From NCBI RefSeq assembly GCF_918697925.1, contig NZ_CAKKMF010000027.1:1-53706 (forward strand): a stretch of 53,706 nt of DNA, read 5' to 3'. This DNA is from Arthrobacter sp. Bi26. Lineage in GTDB: Bacteria; Actinomycetota; Actinomycetes; Actinomycetales; Micrococcaceae. A program made the translations under genes and the position numbers. The notes below the pieces were generated by a model. The model had not been told where the DNA came from. It saw only the letters and a program-made list of their open reading frames with translations, and searched no databases. Below are positions 43,710 to 52,580 of the stretch, in pieces (the stretch's first letter is position 1; the number at the start of each line of letters is the position of its first letter).

Positions 43710-44407
43710 CACAGACGCCGTCAAAGACAGCTCCCGCCCCGAAACCCACAGACACTGGAAGGAAAGTCCGCACTGTCGTCTGGACACTGCTGGGGGTCAT
43801 CGTCGCGACCGGCGTGATCTGGTACGCGATGTACACCTCAAGCAAGCCCGCCCCTCCGGCGGTGCAGCAGGCAGAGGATGCGCAGCTGGTCCGTGACGAC
43901 AGCCGCCGGGTCACGTCCCCGACCATCGAGAAGGCGCAGCTGGTGGAATTCCTGGACTTCGAATGTGAGTCCTGCCGCGCCGCTGAACCCCTCGTGCAGG
44001 AGCTGAAGAAGGAATACGGCGACCGGATCACTTTCGTCCACCGTTACTTCCCGCTCCCCGGCCACCGGAACTCGGGCACTGCCGCGCTGGCTGTCGAGGC
44101 CGCCGCGCAACAGGGCAAGTACGGGCAGATGTACGCCAGAATGTTCGAAACCCAGCCGCAGTGGGGCGAAAAGCAGGACTCCCAGGCAGCCCTGTTCAGG
44201 GCGTTCGCCCAGGACCTGGGATTGGATATGACCGCCTACGACGCCGGCGTGGCCGATGAAAAGACCAAGGACCGGATCCGCAAAGACGTCGCCGATGGCA
44301 TCGCCCTGGGCGTGACCGGAACCCCGACATTCTTCCTCAACGGTGAGAAGCTCGTCCTCAACAGCGAGCAGGAGTTCCGGCAGAAGCTGACTGACGCCGC
44401 CAGGTAG
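43706..44407 (+). CDS. Membrane-anchored DsbA-like thiol oxidoreductase
   Basis: 233 residues. One N-terminal span (about 23-42) anchors a thioredoxin/DsbA domain with the active site CESC (Cys87 and Cys90) and the cis-Pro loop TGTPTFFLNG. Its start overlaps the stop of the collapsed CzcD gene. It would act outside the membrane on protein thiols, plausibly as protection against thiophilic metals. Confidence 0.9.
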   Translation: MTQTPSKTAPAPKPTDTGRKVRTVVWTLLGVIVATGVIWYAMYTSSKPAPPAVQQAEDAQLVRDDSRRVTSPTIEKAQLVEFLDFECESCRAAEPLVQELKKEYGDRITFVHRYFPLPGHRNSGTAALAVEAAAQQGKYGQMYARMFETQPQWGEKQDSQAALFRAFAQDLGLDMTAYDAGVADEKTKDRIRKDVADGIALGVTGTPTFFLNGEKLVLNSEQEFRQKLTDAAR

Positions 44408-44715
44408 AGGCACTACAGGTAAATTTCGGCCCGAGCATGTCAGGTTCATTAGCCGACGGTTCGAAGAGTAGGCAGTGGGGAAGGCCGGAACCGATTCGCA
44501 GGGCCAGCTACACCGCCTGGGCCGGGCTGAAGCCCCTGGTCCTGGCCGGGTCGGTCACGGCAGGCTGTGCCCTGATGAATACCACGGAGGTGGAAAACCT
44601 TCCCCGGCGGGATCCAGGGACCGGTGCACATGGATGCATTGCGGCAGCAGGTGGAGTGGTTCGGCGCTCGGGTGGTGTGCAGAAGGTACCGTTTGGGTGG
44701 CCGTCTCGGTGGCTC
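44408..44715. other. Intergenic between convergent genes
   Basis: No gene recognised between the DsbA-like gene and YnfA copy 2. No strong terminator hairpin stands out. Confidence 0.5.
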
Positions 44716-45054
44716 CTAGCCGGCGTTGCGGGGGGCGAACATGATGACAGCGACTCCGAGCAGGCAGATCGCCGATCCGATGATGTCCCAGCGGTCCGGC
44801 CGGAACCCGTCGAAAGCCATGCCCCAGGCCAGGGAGCCGGCCACGAAAACGCCGCCGTAGGCGGCGAGAATGCGCCCGAAATGCGCGTCAGGCTGCAGTG
44901 TGGCGGCACAGCCGTAGATCCCCAGAGCGATGATTCCCAAGCCGGCCCACCACCATGCCCGGCCCTCGCGGACCGCCTGCCACACCAGCCAGGCGCCGCC
45001 GATTTCGGCAGCCGCCGCCAGGACGAACAACAATACGGACTTGGCAATGGTCAT
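44716..45054 (-). CDS. YnfA-family small membrane protein, copy 2
   Basis: 112 residues, four spans, aligned end to end with copy 1 (36946-37284) with only scattered conservative changes, for example [20 protein letters not shown]. It lies downstream of the second ArsR-rhodanese gene on the same strand, as copy 1 does with the first. A small plus-strand gene at 45189 lies between it and that regulator. Confidence 0.9.
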   Translation of the reverse strand: MTIAKSVLLFVLAAAAEIGGAWLVWQAVREGRAWWWAGLGIIALGIYGCAATLQPDAHFGRILAAYGGVFVAGSLAWGMAFDGFRPDRWDIIGSAICLLGVAVIMFAPRNAG

Positions 45055-45188
45055 GGGCCCATCCTGTCACCGTTTGCGGGCTTGTTGCCGTGGCGGTCCC
45101 GGGGTGAGCCCCCTGCATCGAAGGTCCAAGGGGCTGGCAGTTCGCGCGAGGCGAGAAGCTGATCAAGAACGAAGGAGCGCCCGCCGGC

Positions 45189-45392
45189 GTGCGCGTCCTG
45201 CAGTTCTACCCGGCTCGGGACGGCACCGGCGCGACGTGTCTCTGGGAGGCTCCGTCGGTGGAGGCGATCCAACGGTACGTGGACACGACGCTCGGAGACT
45301 CCAGCGTCAACACGTGCTACGAGGTTGACGCGGCGCAGGCATTCGCGCAGCAACCGTCGGGAATCCGCGAGTTCGCTGCGATCAGCCCGTAG
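45189..45392 (+). CDS. Small hypothetical protein, possibly 5'-truncated
   Basis: 67 residues from GTG at 45189, with AAGGAG about 11 bases upstream. The frame extends upstream in protein-like sequence (WQFARGEKLIKNEGAPAG), so the N-terminus may have been lost. ATCLWEAPSVEAIQRYVDTTLG resembles the C-terminal half of ferredoxin-fold DUF4242/SCO4226-like proteins. Weak assignment. Confidence 0.45.
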   Translation: MRVLQFYPARDGTGATCLWEAPSVEAIQRYVDTTLGDSSVNTCYEVDAAQAFAQQPSGIREFAAISP

Positions 45393-45470
45393 GAGCTTGC
45401 GTCAATCCACCAGCAGGGAGGACTCTCTCCAGTCGCCAATGCGCAGTTCTCAGTCTTGGATGGAAGCCGC

Positions 45471-46139
45471 TCAGGTGGCCGACTGTTCTATCGGGAGCCC
45501 TGCCGCCTTCCACTCGGGGAAGCCCTCTTCAAGCCTTGTGGCGAGGCGCCCTTCGTCCGTGAGCAGCCGCACGGCCTCGTCCGCATATAGGCAGTATGGT
45601 CCGCGGCAGTAGGCGACGATTTCGCTCCCCTGGGGAACCTCGCGCAGTCGAGACTTAACGTCCGAGAAGGGCACGGAAAGCGCACCCGGGATATGTCCGG
45701 CTTCGTACTCTGGCTGCGGCCGCACGTCCAGCACAACGACGTCGCCCTGCCGCAGCCTCAGCAGCAGTTCGTCGCGCGTGATCATGCTCAGGTCGGCGCG
45801 ATCGCCGACGTAGGCACGGACGAGATCGCCCAGCTCCCCCGCGTGCGCTTCGGCTGTCTCCCGAAGTGCTCGCCATAGCCGCTCCACTGCCGGGCTGGCA
45901 AGGGAGTAGTAGATCCGCGTCCCCGAGCGTCGGGAGCAGGCGAGGCCGGCTCGCAGCAAGCGCTGCAGGTGCTGGGATGTGTTGGCCATACTCTGGTGGA
46001 TCTCTGCGGCCAGCTCGTCAACCGACCGCTCGCCCTGCCCAAGGATATCGATCAGCTGCGCCCTCCTGCCGTTCCCCAACGCCTTGGCAGCTTCTGCGAG
46101 GGCGTCGAAGAGCGCATCCTTTTCCTGCTGGTCGCCCAC
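45471..46139 (-). CDS. ArsR-rhodanese fusion regulator 2
   Basis: 222 residues from GTG with AGGAGG five bases upstream. ArsR domain: SVDELAAEIHQSMANTSQHLQRLLRAGL. Rhodanese domain: VLDVRPQPEYEAGHIPGALSVPF and the active loop CRGPYC (Cys178 and Cys183). It is a distinct paralogue of regulator 1. It is divergent from a four-span membrane protein gene, and two inverted repeats lie between them. Confidence 0.9.
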   Translation of the reverse strand: MGDQQEKDALFDALAEAAKALGNGRRAQLIDILGQGERSVDELAAEIHQSMANTSQHLQRLLRAGLACSRRSGTRIYYSLASPAVERLWRALRETAEAHAGELGDLVRAYVGDRADLSMITRDELLLRLRQGDVVVLDVRPQPEYEAGHIPGALSVPFSDVKSRLREVPQGSEIVAYCRGPYCLYADEAVRLLTDEGRLATRLEEGFPEWKAAGLPIEQSAT

Positions 46140-46152
46140 TCGCGCCTCCTAT

Positions 46153-46217
46153 TCAAGAGTTCTCTTGACAAGCATACTGTCAGGGGATTCTTATTCAAGT
46201 ACCTACTTGAATAAGAA
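46153..46217. promoter_or_regulatory. Two ArsR-type operators
   Basis: TCAAGAG-TT-CTCTTGA at 46153-46168 is followed by a near-perfect 30-base palindrome at 46188-46217: TTCTTATTCAAGTA, two bases, then its complement. Both share TTCAAG half-sites. They occupy the space between the divergent ArsR-rhodanese 2 and membrane protein genes, so one regulator can control both. Confidence 0.75.
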
Positions 46218-46231
46218 AGGGGGTGGTGGCC

Positions 46232-46714
46232 GTGTCCACCATCCAAACTCCCCAAGGGGAACAGTCCCGCCTCCAGACAGGAGCCGCTCTCATGACGCTG
46301 GCCGGGCTGGCCTTCGTGGGGTACGCCGTAATCTTCTTGGTACTCAACTTCACGGACGCCTTCCTCGAGCTGGGCATCGGCCCCGATCAAGTGGACAAAG
46401 GGAAGGCGGAGATCGAGGCGTTCAGCCCGCAGCTGTATCACTACATCAGCCATCTGCACATCGCGGTCAGCGGCTTCATTGCTGCGACCGGGCTGGCCGT
46501 CGCAGGCCTGTCCTGGTATGGGGTGCGCCGCGGAGAACGGTGGGCCTTCGCCACAGCCGTTATTGTCCCGGTCGTCGGACTCGCCGTGGCCCTCCCCGCG
46601 CACTACGCATGGGGTCTGGCCACGCTTGGGCACCTCGGCCTGATCTACCTCGCCGTCCTCATTTTCCTGGTAGGGGTCGTGGCAGCCTACAGCGGAATGC
46701 GACGCCCGCGATGA
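46232..46714 (+). CDS. Four-span membrane protein
   Basis: About 160 residues from GTG at 46232, eight bases after AAAGGGGG. Hydrophobic spans lie near 23-42, 75-95, 103-122 and 126-148 of the protein. Family not recognised. Divergent control by ArsR-rhodanese 2 suggests a role in the same stress response. Confidence 0.65.
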   Translation: MSTIQTPQGEQSRLQTGAALMTLAGLAFVGYAVIFLVLNFTDAFLELGIGPDQVDKGKAEIEAFSPQLYHYISHLHIAVSGFIAATGLAVAGLSWYGVRRGERWAFATAVIVPVVGLAVALPAHYAWGLATLGHLGLIYLAVLIFLVGVVAAYSGMRRPR

Positions 46715-46969
46715 CACACCACTGACACTCACACGACGGACTGAATCCCTTAATCCAGCCAGGCGCTCAGTCATGCACCGCGCGAAACAGGTCATGTTGC
46801 CCAGGCCCTGCGCGACTCATGAAGCAGTAAATCACGGACGTCCAGAGCTCTAGGAAGGAGCCACCCCGCTACAGCACGGCAGCCAACAAAACAGGCCCCC
46901 GAAGGGACCAATTCGTCAACACTCGTGCACACTTAGAGACCAAAGGGCCCCTTGACCTGCGGAAACACT
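46715..46969. other. Intergenic with minus-strand terminator at 46894-46909
   Basis: On the minus strand GGTCCC-TTCG-GGGGCC, followed by TTTTGTT, forms a stable UUCG-loop terminator about 60 bases beyond tRNA-end copy 3. This matches the layout of copy 2. No gene seen. Confidence 0.6.
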
Positions 46970-47102
46970 GTGTCCGAGATGGGACTCGAACCGTATTCCA
47001 GGCCCTGCAAACTCTGGGAACTCCCGAAAACATAGGCAATTCGAGCCAATCCGACCGATCTACGAGCCAGTCCGACGCCGAAAGTGTTGACAGTGTCAAC
47101 AC
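46970..47102 (-). repeat. tRNA-Leu-3'-end element, copy 3 (inverted)
   Basis: Read on the minus strand: GTGTTGAC-ACT-GTCAACAC, then ACTTTCGG and TCGGACTGGCTCGTA. An ATGTTTTCGGGAGTTCCCAG tract follows, and TGGAATACGGTTCGAGTCCC then leads to ATCTCGGAC. It lines up with copies 1 and 2 along its length, but the tRNA part carries a few changes (CTCGGAC for CTCGGGC), so it may derive from another tRNA-Leu or have diverged. Confidence 0.55.
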
Positions 47103-47819
47103 ACCCTGCCTGACCAATTTTGAAAAACCTAGAGCAGTGGCCGCGCTCCTGCATCTGGCAGCGCGGCCGCCGTTTTCCTTATGGGTTTTGCCAGCCCACG
47201 TGCAAGATCATCCACTTGCGCGGCCACAGCCGCTTCACGGAGTTGAGAGAGACGACGGCGGCCGCATCGTTTGCTATACCGGAGCAGCCCAAGGTTATTT
47301 GGCCACAGCTTTATCCGTGCGCTCGAAAACACGCCTGCGAATAGCACTAACGCCTTTGCAGATATTTCACCACTTCACCAGAAATTAGGAGGGGATTACG
47401 ATTCCTGATCCGAGCGGGCCCACTACATAGGCACCTCCACTGAGCAGGCCTACAACAACTTGGGGATTGTCGAAAAATGGCAGTTCATAACGCCTGTCTT
47501 CATAGGACTTCAGCCTGTGAGATTCGCTGCTTACTATCGGGACCATAGCTCGGGGAACACCTACTGGGACAACAACTTCGGCAACGACTATGTGCTGAGC
47601 CCCCAACCGAATTCGAGAATTCGATGACGACGCGAGTCCTCCTGCGCTGCGCCGTATGCGGTGTTCCGTTAGCCAGCACACGCATTCAGCCAGGTTGAGG
47701 ACGATTTCAACAGCCACGCTGCAACGTCAAAAACAGCCATATTGCGACGTTGGTTAGAAACCACCCAGCCTCGCACTGCGTCAGGGCTCCGCCTGCCCCA
47801 GCTGCCACAACCTTCCCAG
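47103..47819. other. Mostly non-coding, with one protein-like fragment
   Basis: The plus-strand frame ending near 47624 reads PVRFAAYYRDHSSGNTYWDNN, then FGNDYVL. It resembles starch-binding or other carbohydrate-binding domains with a YWDNN motif. It has no start and is preceded by a stop near 47410. I treat it as a possible relic. Nothing else is recognised. Confidence 0.3.
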
Positions 47820-48486
47820 TCACCGCCGGGGACGGCGGCCCCGGGTCCTCCCGGCCTGCCATCCGGGAACTGCATCGTCCAGGAGCTTGACCTTCACGGG
47901 GTCGAGTTCGCCGCGGCGGCGTGTGTACCGCTGCATGTGGATCCACACGCCGAGGGTGTGTTCACGCTCCGATTCAGTGTTCCCGTGGCGGGGCCAGTCG
48001 TTGCCCTCCGTGCGGTAGGCCGCGAGCTGGGCGAGGCGGTGGTGCCAGCGGGCTTCGTCCTCGGATTCCCTGCGCTTGTCGGCCCACCCCGGCACCCGGG
48101 CGAGACCGGAGCCGTAGGCCGGGTCCAGGGTGCCGTCGGCTGCTTCGCGCCGGCGCTCGGACAGCCACAGCGCCATGGACCGTTCGCCCCGGTCGCCGGA
48201 ACGGCCTTTCAGGCAGCCGGCCTTCGGCCGTGACCCAGGCGATGACCCCTTCCATGCGTACAAGGTCCGTGGGGGAGGGGTACGGAATGGGTGCGGCGGC
48301 GGAAGGCGGCCTGGTGCTCGGCCTCGAGCCCGGGTCCTGGCGGCGGGCGATGGCCAGATGGTATCCGACGGCGGCGGGCTCGGCACGGACGAGGGCAGCG
48401 ATGCGGTGCCGGCTCAGTCCGAGCCGGTACATCAGCACCCATTCGGCGTCAGGGGCACGCCGCAACCGCCTGTCCAAGGGGCCCAT
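47820..48486 (-). pseudogene. Helicase-associated-domain protein, frameshifted
   Basis: Starts MGPLDRRLRRAPDAEWVLMY with a helix-turn-helix-like part. It shifts frame near GLEAEHQAAFRRRTHSVP, returns for RMEGVIAWVTAEGRLP and shifts again into MALWLSERRREA. The end carries the helicase-associated repeats RLAQLAAYRTEGNDWPRH and HTLGVWIHMQRYTRRRGELDP. At least three frame changes are needed. Such proteins are common accessory genes in Arthrobacter; this one is decayed or badly sequenced. Confidence 0.7.
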
Positions 48487-48688
48487 CCTGCCACGGCCCT
48501 CCCCACAAGACGGGCGTGCACCCGGCCCATAGGCAACTGCTTATGGCCGTCCGCTGCCGCGGCCGGCGGCCCGGTCCGGTGTGGCCGGCCGTCGCAGGGC
48601 TTGCCGTGCCCAAACTGTTGCTTCTGCCACCGTCGGAGCCTCCCTTGCCGGGTGGCTCCGGTGCCGGGTCAGGTCAGGTCGGGGGATG

Positions 48689-49590
48689 TCAGTCCGTGCC
48701 GTGAAGGTCGAAGTCCAGGTCGAGGTCCAGCGGCGAGTTCAGCCGTCTCCAGGTGGAGGTGACCGGCGCGGTGGTCAGCGCGCAGGCGATGGGCATCCGG
48801 TCTGCGGCCACGACCTGGTCCAGGTTCAGGCCTGTCAGGGCGGCAACGTCTCGGACGGGAACCTGGAAGGTGCGGAACGGGCCAAGCGGGGGAGCCTCAT
48901 CGATGGCGCCGGGCCGCGGGACGTCCGGCAGGTTCGCGAGCTCGGGCGTCTGGTCCACGATGTAGCCGGTTGCGGCGAGGTCCCCGTGATGGAGGAAGAC
49001 GGCGACCTTGAAGAACCGCAGCGGGATGTTGACGCCCCGGTAGGCGGGGTCGGTGTCACTGAAGATCGGGCCCGTGAAAACGACGAGCCGCCGGCCGTTG
49101 TCGGCCGCGTTGTCCTACAGGGGATTCCAGGCCGAGCCAGAGGCCCAGGCCCTGATTGAACTTTGCCGCCTGGGGCGCGGCGTTCGTGTAGTGGAAGGTG
49201 TCCTCGTTGGCCCGGGCGGCCTCTTCCCGGGTCTCGCCCCAGACGGCTGAGGCCCGGCGGACCAGGTGGCCGCCGTCGATATCGTTGCGGGCGTAGACCC
49301 GCTCGCCGGTCTGCTGGTCTTCGCCCAGCCGGGGGATCGAGCCGCCACCGGATGCCGGACCGGTCCAGGTCCATCAGCTTCGCCCCGTCAATCCCCAGGG
49401 CCGTCACCGCGGCCAGGCGCTTGTCCGGCCGCATGAGTACGGAGAAGTGCGTGTAGGGCAGAAGGACCGTCTCGACGCCTGCCAGGGTCGGAACGGGCAC
49501 CGGCACACCGAGGAACGCGGTGTCGAAACGGGTCCGGTCCTACAGATCGCGTGCAGCAGCAGGGCCCGGTCCCAACAACAGTTCATCCAT
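48689..49590 (-). pseudogene. DNA/RNA non-specific endonuclease, disrupted
   Basis: From ATG at 49590 the frame reads MDELLLGPGPAAARDL and a stop. It then continues FDTAFLGVPVPVPTLAGVETVLLPYTHFSVLM and shifts frame after DLDRSGIR. It carries YARNDIDGGHLVRR with the catalytic His of the D-G-H motif and NAAPQAAKFNQG, then shifts again before the C-terminal FQVPVRDVAALTGL. A stop plus two or more frameshifts make it non-functional as read. Confidence 0.75.
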
Positions 49591-49673
49591 GCCCGGACAC
49601 TAACAGCCGCCGATGACAACGAAGTGAATGTCTGTTGTCAGGGCCCGCGAGTGCAGACCGGCTTGTTTTGCAG

Positions 49674-50090
49674 TTAGCCCTGGGTCGGGGATGGGACGCC
49701 GGCGAGGTAGTCGAGGCAGGCGTCGTAGTCGGTCATGACTTCTTCGAAGCTCCGCAATCGGGGCTGGGTGCCGGTGCTGGGATCGGCGGTGTCCGATCGG
49801 GTTAGTTGTGGTTGGCAGCTGCGCCCGCTGGAGGTCAGGGTTGCGATGCCCCAGTCGGTGCTGGCTGGGGTGGTGGTGATGCCGACGCCCTCGAAAGGAT
49901 CGGCGAGGATGTTCCGGGCGACGGATGCCCACGCGATGAGGTGGAACCTCCGGGCCGTTTCGAGTTGTTGCTCGTCCCCGCTGGCCCAGGCCTGCTGAAC
50001 TTTCTCGGAGAGCTTGTTCCATTCTTCGGCCGGGCGAACCAGTAGGTGGGTGGCGCGGACCTTGTCCTGAAGTTCTTTCAGCAGTGGCAT
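49674..50090 (-). CDS. Hypothetical protein
   Basis: 138 residues with AAGGGA upstream of the ATG. Mostly helical in the first half (ELQDKVRATHLLVRPAEEWNKL), then Thr/Ser-rich and ending in FEEVMTDYDACLDYLAG. Not recognised. It lies between the decayed nuclease and FabH genes on the same strand. Confidence 0.5.
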   Translation of the reverse strand: MPLLKELQDKVRATHLLVRPAEEWNKLSEKVQQAWASGDEQQLETARRFHLIAWASVARNILADPFEGVGITTTPASTDWGIATLTSSGRSCQPQLTRSDTADPSTGTQPRLRSFEEVMTDYDACLDYLAGVPSPTQG

Positions 50091-50181
50091 GGGTGTTTCC
50101 CTTGTCTTTGACGGGGTGTGAGGTCATGGTTGTCGCCTGTTCGGGCACGGCCGATCGGCCGTGCCCGAGGCGCCAGGTGCT

Positions 50182-51180
50182 TCAGGTTCCGGACACGGTG
50201 CCGGTGGCCGGGGTGCGGACTACCTGCCCGGCGTAGGAGAATCCGCCGCCGAAACCGAACAGCAGAACGGGGCTGTCGGGCGGAAGCTGTCCGCTACGCA
50301 CCAGCCTGGCAAAGGCGATCGGGATACTGGCCGAGGACGTGTTCCCCGAGGTGACGACGTCACGTGCGGTGATCTCGCGGGAGATTCCGAGTTGATCGGC
50401 GAGGGGCTCGATGATGCGCAGGTTGGCCTGGTGCGGGACGAACCCTGCGAGCTCGTCCGGCCGGATGCCGGCGATCTCGCAGGTTTTCCGGGCCAGCGTG
50501 GCGGCCTCGCTGATGGCCCAGCGGAACACTGACATGCCTTCCTGCTGGAAACGGAGTTTGGGTTCTTCGATCCTGACCGCGTGGGACAGCTCGGGGACTG
50601 ATCCCCAGTGGACTGGTCCGATCCCCGGAGTTGGTGAGGCGGTGAGCACGAGGGCGCCGGCACCGTCACCGACGAGTACGCAGGTGGTCCTGTCGGCCCA
50701 GTCCGTGAAGTCACTGAGCTTCTCGGCCCCGATGACCAGGGCGGTGTTGGCGGCCCCGGAACGGATGGCCTGGTCAGCGACGGCAAGGGCGTGCGTGAAC
50801 CCCGAGCAGGCGGCGTTAAGGTCGAACACGGCAGGGTTCCGGGCACCCAGCGCGGCCGAGACCCGCCCGGCGGTGCTCGGGGAGCGGTCCAGTGCGGTCA
50901 CGGTAGCAACGACGACCAGGTCCAGATCCGCGGCTTCGATCCCGGCATGTTGAAGGGCGTCCCGCCCGGCCTGGGTAGCCATGTCCGCGACGGACTCGGT
51001 ATCGGCGATGCGGCGTTCCTGGATCCCGACCCTGCTGCGGATCCATTCATCGGTGGTATCCACGATCTGGCTCAGTTCCTCGTTATCCAGGATCCTTGCG
51101 GGCTGGTACGAGCCGACCCCTGCGATCCGGGAGCCCCGGCCTGTTGAGGGTTCTGGTGCGGGCACGGTCGGTGCTGTCAT
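50182..51180 (-). CDS. 3-oxoacyl-ACP synthase III (FabH-like)
   Basis: 332 residues with the complete FabH triad: Cys125 (NAACSGF), His250 (PHQANLRI) and Asn280 (SGNTSSAS). The N-terminal GVGSYQPARILDNEEL and C-terminal FGFGGGFSYAGQ also fit. FabH condenses an acyl-CoA with malonyl-ACP. No other fatty-acid or polyketide gene is nearby, so this stand-alone copy may serve a special acyl product or supplement the chromosomal enzyme. Confidence 0.92.
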   Translation of the reverse strand: MTAPTVPAPEPSTGRGSRIAGVGSYQPARILDNEELSQIVDTTDEWIRSRVGIQERRIADTESVADMATQAGRDALQHAGIEAADLDLVVVATVTALDRSPSTAGRVSAALGARNPAVFDLNAACSGFTHALAVADQAIRSGAANTALVIGAEKLSDFTDWADRTTCVLVGDGAGALVLTASPTPGIGPVHWGSVPELSHAVRIEEPKLRFQQEGMSVFRWAISEAATLARKTCEIAGIRPDELAGFVPHQANLRIIEPLADQLGISREITARDVVTSGNTSSASIPIAFARLVRSGQLPPDSPVLLFGFGGGFSYAGQVVRTPATGTVSGT

Positions 51181-51289
51181 GTTTTGCTCCTGAATATCGG
51201 GACCGGTCGGGCGGGACTTATGAGGCGGGGCAATGCAGAATGCGGGCAGTACAGAGATGGGTGGTGCAGGTTAGGGAGCGGGCTGTCCG

Positions 51290-51544
51290 TCAGGGGTGTT
51301 GCCTCAGTGTGTTGAAAAGTTCAGAAAGGCTCATGCCCGCCGCCGCCGCCGCATCGGCGGGCGGCACTTGGGCGGCCATGGCCCGGCACAAGGCCAAAAC
51401 CAGGCCGGATGCCTCCGTTCCGGAACCGTAGTGTTCGGACAAAGCCGGTTTGGTGCAGTCGGGTGCGGGGACGGCATGACCGTGCGCTGGCAGGTAGCCG
51501 CCCCGGGCCGCGGCTGCCTCGATACTTTTCAGGTGGTAGTCCAT
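51290..51544 (-). CDS. Small hypothetical protein
   Basis: 84 residues with AAGGAAG close upstream of the ATG. It contains LCRAMAAQVPPADAAAAAGMSLSELF, which looks like a small helix-turn-helix. Family not recognised. Confidence 0.45.
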   Translation of the reverse strand: MDYHLKSIEAAAARGGYLPAHGHAVPAPDCTKPALSEHYGSGTEASGLVLALCRAMAAQVPPADAAAAAGMSLSELFNTLRQHP

Positions 51545-51601
51545 TGCTTCCTTGTCCCCAGTGTTTTCTTGCTCTCCTGGTGGTGGGTGCGGGTTGGGCG
51601 T

Positions 51602-52300
51602 TTACGATGCCGTAGGCGGGGACTGTGCCGGCGCGGCCGGGCTGCGGGCCAGGACCACGCAGTCCAACGCGGGCCGGCGGGCCCCGGGAACGGGACGGGA
51701 CCGGGTCTCGGCCGTTTCGACCTGCAGTCCGGCCCGTCTGGCCCAGCCGGCAACCCGCGCGCTGTGGTGCAGCGCGGCTGCGCTCCGTGGCCCGGAGGCA
51801 TTTTCGCGGGGGTCGGCCGGGTCGTGGCCGATGTACAGGAACAGCCCGCCGGGGGCCAGGCCCAGGGCTGTGCGGGCTATGGTGCCCTCCCGATCCGGTC
51901 CGGGCAGGTGAAGGAAGGCGGCCAGAACAAGGTCCAGGCTTCCGCGTACCGGTGCGCAAGTGGTGACGTCGGCGACGGACCAGGTGATCAGGTCCGTGAC
52001 GCCTTCGGCGAAGGCGCGCCCGCGCCCGATATCCAGGGCTGCGGCGGAAAAGTCCATGGCTGTCACGTGCCAGCCCCGTCCGGCGAGCCATACGGCGTTG
52101 CGGCCGTCGCCGGCCCCCAGATCCAGGGCCCGTCCGGGGGCAAGCCCGTTCAGCATGGCGCGGACCGAGGAGCTTGCCGGCGCCCAGCCGCGGTCGTTCT
52201 CGGTGTACCAGACGTTCCAGGCTTCCGCGTCCGTGGGGTACCCGGTCCCTCCGGGCCTGGAGTGCTTCCACTCCGGAAGTGCCATGTCGCCCATGCTCAT
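51602..52300 (-). CDS. Class I SAM-dependent methyltransferase
   Basis: 232 residues, TehB/thiopurine-methyltransferase-like layout. The N-terminal WNVWYTENDRGWAPASS resembles the W-x-x-x-Y entry of these enzymes. Motif I is ALDLGAGDGRNAVWLA, followed by VTAMDFSAAALDIGR and a proline-rich C-terminus. The overlap with the upstream small membrane protein gene (ATGA) indicates one operon. Detoxification of a metalloid or thiol is possible. Confidence 0.82.
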   Translation of the reverse strand: MSMGDMALPEWKHSRPGGTGYPTDAEAWNVWYTENDRGWAPASSSVRAMLNGLAPGRALDLGAGDGRNAVWLAGRGWHVTAMDFSAAALDIGRGRAFAEGVTDLITWSVADVTTCAPVRGSLDLVLAAFLHLPGPDREGTIARTALGLAPGGLFLYIGHDPADPRENASGPRSAAALHHSARVAGWARRAGLQVETAETRSRPVPGARRPALDCVVLARSPAAPAQSPPTAS

Positions 52301-52563
52301 GGCGAGCTCCTGTCCGGGCGCAGCGCTGTTGCCCCTGCGGGCCGGCCCTGTGAGTTGTTGCGCCGTCGGAGCGCGTCGATCCCGGCGGGGATGCCGACGG
52401 TCGGGGCGGTCAGTACCGTCGCGGCCAGCCAGGCCGGGTTCGTGGGCCCCGCGAAAAGTGCCGGGAGGTCGAACCGCAGAAGGGCCCCCAGTCCGAAACC
52501 CAGGAGGTATTGCGGCAGACGGTCCGGTTCGGTCCGGGATTCCAGGGGTGCTGTTGGCGGCAA
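52297..52563 (-). CDS. Small protein with hydrophobic centre
   Basis: 88 residues. LPQYLLGFGLGALLRFDLPALF and PAWLAATVLTAPTVGIPAGI could form one or two membrane segments. Not recognised. It is followed without a gap by the methyltransferase gene. Confidence 0.5.
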   Translation of the reverse strand: MPPTAPLESRTEPDRLPQYLLGFGLGALLRFDLPALFAGPTNPAWLAATVLTAPTVGIPAGIDALRRRNNSQGRPAGATALRPDRSSP

Positions 52564-52580
52564 AGGATGCTCCTGATCAT

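Noticed and set aside
46970..47102. Integrase or excisionase gene next to the tRNA-end elements
   Set aside because: I searched the frames around all three copies and found no tyrosine or serine recombinase, apart from a doubtful 25-residue scrap at 4119-4190.
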